Below are positions 57,649-64,000 of a stretch of 64,000 nt of DNA, one piece after another (positions within the stretch are counted from its first letter, which is position 1; each line of letters begins with the position of its first letter). The stretch is from Megascapheus bottae (Eukaryota > Chordata > Mammalia > Rodentia > Geomyidae). Location: NCBI GenBank assembly GCA_024803745.1, contig JANJXV010000013.1, positions 1,364,001 to 1,428,000 on the forward strand, in the 5' to 3' direction. The notes under the pieces were generated by a model. That model searched no databases. It saw only the letters and a list, made by a program, of their open reading frames with translations, and was not told where the DNA came from. A program made the position numbers and the translations under genes.

Positions 57649-57891
57649 TCATGTCATCTGCAAAGAGGGAAAGTTTACTTCCTCTTTCCCTACTTGGATC
57701 CCCTTTATGCTTGCTTCTTGCCTTATTGCACTGGCTAGGAATTCTAATACTATGTTAAAGAGGAGTGGAGAGAGTGGGCATCCTTGTCTCATTCCTGATT
57801 TTAGAGGAAATGGCTTTAGCTTTTCATCATTAAGTGTAATACTAGCAATGGGTTTGTCATACAGGGCCTTTATTATATTGAGGAATGTGCC
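57649..57891 (-). pseudogene. L1 ORF2 RT-domain fragment
   Basis: The minus frame encodes '[20 protein letters not shown]' and '[20 protein letters not shown]', the conserved L1 RT region just before the catalytic FADD. It then leaves frame ('FPSLQMT'), because FADD itself (57653-57664) is in another frame. The first residues of the open frame, to 57915, are read from the flanking SINE. Confidence 0.88.
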
Positions 57892-58005
57892 AATCCATGA
57901 GACTCTTATCTCCAATTAACTACCCAAAACCGGAAGTGGCACTGTGACTATCTTCAACCTGAAGAACTCAGGGACAGTGCCCAGGTCCAGAGTTCAAGCC
58001 CCATG

Positions 58006-58008
<3 letters not shown>
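57892..58008 (+). mobile_element. 7SL-like head + Geo SINE, 3' half (split by L1)
   Basis: It resumes at 'aatccatgagactctt' and continues 'atctccaattaactacccaa', 'aaccggaagtggcactgtga', and 'ccagagttcaagccccatga'. The Geo arm is missing the 'gctcaagtggtagag' phrase. The tail is a CA repeat. Confidence 0.9.

Positions 58009-58052
<44 letters not shown>
58009..58052. repeat. (CA)n microsatellite
   Basis: About 20 CA units at the 3' end of the split SINE, followed by an A/G-rich 'aaaagaaaagaaaagaa' stretch. Confidence 0.95.
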
Positions 58053-58053
<1 letters not shown>

Positions 58054-58167
58054 GCGCGAAAGGAAAGAAAAGAAAAGAAAAGAAATCTCACCTCGGGTTG
58101 TACTTCTGTCCTGAAAGCCTTCAGTATCTTCTCAATCCAGATCCCAGTCTCAAACTGAAGAGGAAAA

Positions 58168-58388
58168 CAAAACAACTCTTTTTTTTTCAGTCCTGGGCTT
58201 GAACTCAGGGTCTGAGCACTGCCTTTGGGCTTTTTTTCAAGGATAGAGCTCTACCACTTGAGCCACAACACCACTTCTGGCTTTATCTGTGTACGTGGTA
58301 CCGAGGAATTGAATTCTGGTCTTCCTGCATGCTAGGCAAGCACTCTACCACTAGGGCAAACTCCCAGAAGCAGGTCAAAACAACTCTT
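58168..58388 (-). mobile_element. IDL-Geo SINE with perfect TSD
   Basis: Full minus copy (58181-58375) flanked by 'caaaacaactctt' at 58168-58180 and 58376-58388. Geo arm then ID-like arm ending 'gggcaaactcccag'. Confidence 0.94.
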
Positions 58389-58463
58389 ATCCTTGTTAGT
58401 ACATAGTAACAACCCTCTGATGACAGAATCTTATTGTAATATCTAACCTCAAATCTCAGCTAC

Positions 58464-58652
58464 TCTTTTTTTATTTTTTGTGCCCCTCCTGGGACTTGAA
58501 CTCAGGGCCTGATCACTGACCTTAGACTTTCTCAAGGCTACATTCTAGCACTTGGGCCATAGCATCACTCCCAATTCTTTCTGTGTTTATGGTACCAGGG
58601 AATCGAACCCAGGTCTTTGTACACTCTACCATTAGGCTACACTGCCAGTCCA
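58464..58652 (-). mobile_element. IDL-Geo SINE
   Basis: A second minus copy 76 bp further on: 'tgggacttgaactcagggcc', 'tctcaaggctacattctagc', 'accagggaatcgaacccagg', ending 'ttaggctacactgccagtcc'. The ID-like arm has a deletion beside 'gtctttgtac'. Confidence 0.88.
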
Positions 58653-60160
58653 CTCAAAATGTTTTTAAGCTGTTACTTTCCCACTGATGGCAAAGTATGA
58701 ATTTAGAATTGTTATTTTAAACCCAATGCAATTCATTTCTCTATCAATCTTGTGAAACAGCATCATGGATTAAAAAAAAACAGGTTCTATGAGTCCTAAT
58801 GTAATGAGTAAACCGATTTCATCATTTGTCATTCTTTGTGCATGGTTTATAGAAGAGCTTTCCTTTATGATGGAGTTGCTTTTCTATTAAAGAACAGATG
58901 AAGTTCTGTTCAAAAACAAAAAGTGGTCAATTAATTTAAGATAAAACATTCTGAGCCATATATCTGAAATCCAGGGTCAAGAAAGTTCCTCAAGCTGTTA
59001 AATTGTATTCTATAGAATAAAATTGATTTAATTATAAATATGTCAGAAAATAATGTGGTAATATATGTATGTACACAAATATACATTAATATATGCATAT
59101 ATGTATACACACATATGTGTGTGTATATATGTAAATATATGTTCCATGGCTCAGTCTATTTGTAGGAATCTCCTACATTAATAAACTGACTGCCAGATAG
59201 GAATCATTTCTATGCTACAAGAGCTTTGCATCAATTCTTATCAAACCTATCTTGCTGTGTTACACATTTGTTTCATACCATTTGCTCAGCTGGGTAACAA
59301 ACTCCTGTGGATAGGATATTTCGATTTCTAAATACGTGGGATGCTTTCTAACAGCAAGGAGGAACTTTGACCTTATTACCTTAATAAAGAATAGAGCCGA
59401 AAATATTTATTTCAACTAACCAAATCAGGACCACTTGTGTGTCCTGACTTAGTCTTCTTTTATGACTGTTTTGTGCTTTTTGTATCACCAAGTGCCACAA
59501 CCACATCTCTGTCTCCATGCCAAGAACAGCTCAGAAGGAAGGCAGCCAAAGCTGGCAAGGGATATCAAACACCAGGAGGCATAGGCCTGACCCCAGTGCA
59601 GAGAGCAGGGCCAGTAAAAGAGACAGAGCCTGGCACTGGGAAGTGCTCTGCTAAAGCTGAATGCACCAGACATCTGTCTAGGATTTGCACCAACAGGACT
59701 TAGTGAGTAACAATGAAGGAAATTAGCAAGTATACATTTTTTAAATGTTATTGTGTCATGTGCAAAGGCCTCACACTACCACGTGGACCATGATGAAGTG
59801 TATTTCCATTAATGCTGGTTCTGTCCTCGTTCCTAGGACACCTGGTCACCTCCGTTCCATTGCAATTTGATTACAGCTCTTACATCCCAGTGATTCTCAG
59901 AGACATCTTAATGGATCTCCTTTTCATCAGATTATATTTTTTGTGCTGCCAGTCTCATCACAGATGGCTTCTTTAGGCACCTGTTTTAGCTGTCTTGTCT
60001 CTAAACTTGGAATCATTATCAGAACCAGAACTTAACCCAGTGACTAAGACAGAGTTTGCAATTGAAAAAAATTGTTGAATGGCATAAGCAATATTTTGAT
60101 TCTGCATGGGAATGGAGAAATGCTGAAACACTCACTAGTCTTTTCATTATCAACAGGAAA
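58653..60160. other. unique stretch with AT/GT tract
   Basis: AT/GT-rich 'tatatgtatgtacacaaata' region at 59062-59150. An 88-codon plus frame at 59437-59703 shows no domain. Otherwise nothing recognised. Confidence 0.4.
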
Positions 60161-60480
60161 CAGCTTCTAGTGTCTGTTCAATAAGTATTGTCCTTGAAGT
60201 GTCAGGCAGTGGGCTAGTCACTGTAGCAAACTCTGCATTGCATTTTTGCTTTTCTTTATAATCATGCTGCCATTTAGTGTCAGCTTTGAACAGGTGATTT
60301 TTGTACATTAGCATTAATTTTAACTATTATTCTAACACACACAGACATTGCTTTTGCCTAACATTTTATAGATAAGAAACTGTTTCATGCCAATTACCTG
60401 CTGTCCAAACTTCAATCTTCCAAAACCAGAAAGAGCTGGAATCAAACAGAGGCTGTCTGACTAAAATGTCATTCCTTTTC
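60161..60480 (+). other. possible ancient repeat traces
   Basis: 'ctgttcaataagtattgtcc' with 'gtcaggcagtgggctagtca', and 'aacattttatagataagaaa' with 'aatcaaacagaggctgtctg', look like an ancient mammalian repeat and a MIR core. Boundaries are not supportable. Confidence 0.3.
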
Positions 60481-60734
60481 TACTGGGAATATTTAATTAC
60501 AATTAACACTATTCTTCCCATGGTAAGCAAGCAAAGTATTGATTGTATCCATCTTTGTGTTCTTCCGAGTAGTCATTTTAATACTTGAGTATTTGCTTCA
60601 ACATTGTTTCTATAACTAGAAAAAATATTCTCAAGGTAAGAGAAACATTCTTGCTAGATCTATGTGCCTTGAAAACCATTTTTCACAAAACTAAATTTAA
60701 TTATAGCATCAAATACATTTTATTAAAATATAAA

Positions 60735-60920
60735 GTGAGTGCCCATGTCTCATATCTGTAATTATAGCTTCTCGGGAGACTGAGACCTGGAAGATCACAG
60801 TTTCAAGCCAGCTAGAGTAGAAAAGTCATCAAGATTTCACCTCCAATTAATTAACATGAAGCAAGCCCCAAGTAGTAGAGTGTGAGTAATTCATCAAAGC
60901 ACAGGTATAAACTCTGAAAC
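60735..60920 (+). mobile_element. 7SL-headed SINE, diverged
   Basis: Head 'atatctgtaattatagcttc' with 'tcgggagactgagacc', linker 'aagatttcacctccaattaa', and a shortened right arm ('agtagtagagtgtgag'). The tail becomes a GATA repeat. Confidence 0.65.
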
Positions 60921-60922
60921 TG

Positions 60923-60958
<36 letters not shown>

Positions 60959-60960
60959 CG
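60921..60960. repeat. (GATA)n microsatellite
   Basis: About 9 GATA units at the 3' end of the preceding SINE. Confidence 0.95.
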
Positions 60961-62106
60961 ATCAATATTTCTGTGGATGCTACTGAGCTTTCTACTGAAG
61001 GCTACAGTTTTATCCCATGTTCCTCTGTGAAACTGCTAGTATCACAGCATCAGAAAAGAAGCTGCATATTTCTCATGTGCACAGCAATTACAGCTTTCAA
61101 TACTTAGATTCTTCAACATGGGAACAAAATAATATCAAATCAAACCCAACTGAAACATGAAACAATGTCACAACTATTGCCTGCAATATAAACATCATTT
61201 TATGTACATTTTAGGGCCTGAGAACATTTATTTAAAGATGCAATAATTTTATTCCAAGAGGTTAAGTCTTTGCTACTTAAGTCCAATACTGTAGGCAGGT
61301 CTTCACATTTTCTCTATAGTTCTCTAATCATTGTTGTCATAGAGCCCTGTTACTTCCTGCAAGAATTTTCCAATCATCCATGGTATTACATTCCTTCATG
61401 TGCAGAATACTTACGAGAAAGAGCCTGTTGGTATGTACATATGTAATTAAGTGTAGTGAAGAAAAATAAAAAGGCTAATCATCAAACCTGAAAAGAAAAG
61501 CATTAGAATTGATGAACAAACTATCTCTGATTATAAAATTATTATATCAAATTCAGAGTTCTGATTTTGACTCTCATCACTGTTAGCATAAAAGCCTTAG
61601 GTGAAATTTAGAAAGTTTTCATTTTTTTCACATAGAGAAACACTAATAGTTAAATTGCAGGAGCTCTATAATGAGTTAAATAAGGCCGATGAAGAGCATT
61701 TGTGAATAAACACAAATCAAGTGCAAACACGAATACAAAAAGGGAAATTCCCATTTTCCTAGTGAATCAGCATAGAAATGCATTTATATACATTTATAAA
61801 TTATTTTCCATTTTTTGTAGATAGATGTGAAACCCACATATTTTAATGGTGATCTTCTTAATGGATTTATTTCTGTGAGAGAACTTTAAGCTAAAACTGT
61901 ACCAGAGCCTTATTGATGTATGTATCTATTTGTAAAGCTGGAGATCAACCCAAGACTTGAATAATGCTACCTAAGGTTTCTAAAACTAAGCTACCCTCCT
62001 AGAGCCAAAGCCCAATTTACATTCAGAAATGGGCAGGGAATAAGGAATTTTAGGGGAAATAATGCTTTACTGTATAAATAAATGAAAGCCAAATAGAATT
62101 GGGTAA
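60961..62106. other. unique non-coding stretch
   Basis: About 1.1 kb without a recognised repeat or exon. Confidence 0.4.
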
Positions 62107-62410
62107 ACTAGGTGCAGCCACTCAAGCCTGTAATCCTAGCTCCTTTGGAAGCCGAGATTTCCCAGTCCTGATTCCAAACCAGTTCCATCTAAACAAATAG
62201 CTGGGAATAGTTGTGTGTCTTATCCCAGCTTGTGGGGTACCACAGCAGCTGAGCACAATCCGGCACTCCTGTTATCACCATCTATTCAAGGAAGCAGGAA
62301 CAGGAAAATGGCAGTCCAGGCCAATCAAAGCACAAAGAGACCCACTCTCAAAAAATGACCAGTGCAACAAAAGGGCTGGTAGTGGTTTTAAGTGGTAGTT
62401 TCAGTACCTA
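62107..62410 (+). mobile_element. B1-dID-like SINE, extended
   Basis: Head 'caagcctgtaatcctagctc', a second head-like part 'gtgtgtcttatcccagcttg', and an arm-like end 'gctggtagtggttttaagtg' leading to 'ctagcaagctctggg'. Diverged, with the same extended layout as 39479-39802. Confidence 0.5.
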
Positions 62411-62442
62411 GCAAGCTCTGGGTTATCTAGTAACATAAAACA

Positions 62443-62723
62443 AGGAGGAGAATGAGGAGGAGGAGGAGGAGGAGGAGGAGGAGGAGGAGGAGGAGGAGGA
62501 GGAGGAGGAGGAGGAGGAGGAGGAGGAGGAGGAGGAGGAGGAGGAGGAGGAGGAGGAGGTGGGGAAAGGGTAGAGGAAGAGGGTGAAGGATGGGTAGAAG
62601 GAGATGGAGAACAAGAGAGCAAGAGGAGAGAAGGAAGAAAAGGGAAGGAGAAAGAAGGGTAGAATGAAGGATGGGAGGGAGGAAAGGAGGAAGGGAGGGA
62701 GGGAGGGAGAGGGAGAGAGGCAG
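62443..62723. repeat. (GGA)n triplet array and long purine tract
   Basis: About 38 GGA/GAG triplets (62447-62560) are followed by about 160 bp of G/A-rich sequence with few pyrimidines. Poly-Pro, poly-Ser and poly-Leu frames on the minus strand are artefacts. Confidence 0.95.
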
Positions 62724-63239
62724 GAAAATGCTAGGGTTTTGAACCTCACCAGCGGGTAAATACAGTTCAGCTCTAGCAGGGGAGGTCAAAAAGCAAAACT
62801 CCAAGAGTTAATGAAGCATGTTCAAAGGAGTGACACTGATGAAGATTCTTTGGATTCATAAGCACTTTTGCTAAATGACAACTGCTTAAGAAATTAAAAC
62901 AATAGAAGTGCCTACCATTTGTTACATTCATTCAGGCCCCAGTATCACACCAAATTAATAACAATCTAACAGTAGTAGGAGTAGGAGTAATAAGTAAAGC
63001 TATTCAGAACTATGGAAGTGCCATGGCCAATTTAAAGGAGTGAGGAGAAATATCTCTTTTGCTTCTCAAGAAAGTGCTTGTGCAAAGATCTGCGAGAAAA
63101 AGAGAAAAGAAGTAGAAGGAAGTGAGGAGGCAAGCTGTAGAAAAAGACAGTCCCGTTTTTCCAATGAATCTAAAGGTTTTTCGTCTTGTTGCTGATTCTG
63201 AAACCTACTGTCTAGTGTGAACCCACATTTACCCTTGAA
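62724..63239. other. unique non-coding stretch
   Basis: Contains 'agtagtaggagtaggagtaa' near 62971-62990. Nothing recognised. Confidence 0.4.
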
Positions 63240-63870
63240 ACCTCTTCATCTATTTAGTGGCCTAACATCTCACATAAGTCATCTGTTAATTTAAATTGCT
63301 GCATATATCTTTGTTCTGTGCTTTCATAGCTTGTTTCATCACCAAACACCACAATACTGTAGCTACCTTTCTACCAAGCACTCTTGAAGCCAAAATCATC
63401 GGGATCATCACAGGTCCCATTCAATTTATACCTCCTCATTGCCAATCCAACAACAAAATATATGTCTAGTGTTATCAACATTTGCATATCTCAATTCCAA
63501 GCCATCATAATCCCTCTTCCCTGTATAACTATATTAGATTCCTAATTGATTCTAATTTCATTGGTTTGGTTTGGTTTGGTCGGGTTTTTTGTTGTTGCTA
63601 TTGTTTTTGTTTTTTCCACTCCCAGCCTTGAACTCTTGGCTGGGTGCCACCCCTAAGCTCTCAGGAATAAATCTCTCACTGACACCACTAAAATGACTTC
63701 CCACTATCCTTACAATGAAATGGTTTCCTAGTCAGTATTCATTAAGCTTCTGTTCCACCTTCTTTTCCATTCTTATTTCTGGATCTAGGGACTTACATTT
63801 GCTGTTCTACCTGTCCCGTCTTCCAAACGATTCATTCTCATTTTGCAGATCTCTGTTTGACTATTCCCAA
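63240..63870 (+). mobile_element. L2-like relic
   Basis: 'ccttacaatgaaatggtttc', 'cttacatttgctgttctacc' and 'tgtcccgtcttccaaacgat' follow the order of the L2 3' region ('gcacttgctgttccctctgcctgg'). A SINE-arm-like insert ('ccttgaactcttggctgggt') lies near 63626-63660. Low certainty on limits. Confidence 0.4.
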
Positions 63871-64000
63871 TTTCGTGTGTGTGTGTATTCTTTCTACCAA
63901 TCGTTCTAAATGGTCTTGGGATTGGAAGCATGGCTCACCTATGAGAGAAAAGCATGAGATAGAAAAGTTCATCACTCAGTGAGACAGTGTATCAGATATG

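Larger units (their letters stand above)
55515..57891 (-). mobile_element. L1, 2.4 kb, 5'-truncated, nested in a SINE
   Basis: This is the longest recent L1 here. On the minus strand it runs from the RT domain of ORF2 to the 3' tail. The TSD is 'aatctatgagaccctt' (55499-55514) against 'aatccatgagactctt' (57892-57907), 14 of 16. Both lie within the interrupted SINE. The FADD catalytic motif is at 57653-57664. Lesions include a frame change before FADD, a stop at 57543-57545 in 'FL*ANSE', and a 1-nt loss near 57419. It lacks ORF1 and the endonuclease and cannot move. Confidence 0.95.

Noticed and set aside
59437..59703. 88-codon plus frame with a varied composition
   Set aside because: No known domain. 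A minus frame overlaps it. No flanking splice signals could be argued.
62401..62804. Poly-Pro, poly-Ser and poly-Leu minus frames
   Set aside because: They are read from the GGA triplet array in three phases.

Overview
This window looks like non-coding DNA from a rodent nuclear genome, either intergenic or a deep intron. I find no host protein-coding exon, no functional tRNA or rRNA gene, and no bacterial, phage or CRISPR feature. The only long open frame with recognisable protein homology (55917-57326, minus) is the C-terminal part of a dead L1 ORF2. Most other open frames are read-through of microsatellites or of SINE/L1 sequence.

Organism. Three SINE types dominate. (1) A dimer with an ID/tRNA-Ala-like left arm and a right arm that reads 'ccggaagtggtgctg...gctcaagtggtagag...ctgagttcaagcccc...ggactggc' matches my recollection of IDL-Geo, a SINE reported only from Geomyoidea (pocket gophers, kangaroo rats, pocket mice). 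(2) A 7SL/Alu-like head ('cctgtaatcctagctactcaggaggctgag') is joined to the same Geo arm. (3) An older type has a 7SL-like head joined to a short ID-like arm, as in B1-dID. There is also one old B1 copy. A geomyoid rodent is the best inference; species and chromosome cannot be told.

Layout. 0-2 kb: L1 tail scrap, a SINE and a 360-bp GA/GGGA microsatellite. 2.2-5.1 kb: an ancient plus-strand L1 running from ORF1 into the reverse transcriptase region, broken by three SINEs and a TC/CA repeat. 5-10 kb: old SINEs, one B1, CAT and GT repeats. 10.4-17 kb: dense minus-strand L1 3' fragments with AT-rich DNA; one has a perfect 16-bp target-site duplication (TSD) and two share the same inversion junction. 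17-24 kb: SINEs, CA/GGAA and CCTT repeats, and one of the cleanest unique stretches (20.5-22.1 kb). 24.7-26 kb: a 1.24-kb minus-strand L1 of a second lineage with a TSD. 27.6-30 kb: an ancient plus-strand L1 RT segment holding a younger L1 tail and an IDL-Geo SINE, then another plus-strand L1 tail. 30-49 kb: mostly unique DNA with MIR/L2-like relics, scattered SINEs and an L1 tail with TSD at 38.4 kb. 49-59 kb: a pile-up of SINEs, a 5'-inverted L1 at 49.1 kb, and a 2.4-kb L1 nested inside a SINE at 55.5-57.9 kb. 59-64 kb: largely unique DNA, a GATA repeat, a 280-bp purine tract and L2-like sequence.

Nothing here forms a gene system. The interest lies in transposon history: nested insertions, twin-priming-like inversions, a copied inversion junction, microsatellites grown from SINE tails, and evidence that the 'Geo' arm may be a stretched ID/tRNA module. 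All family names come from sequence resemblance recognised by eye and were not confirmed by database search.
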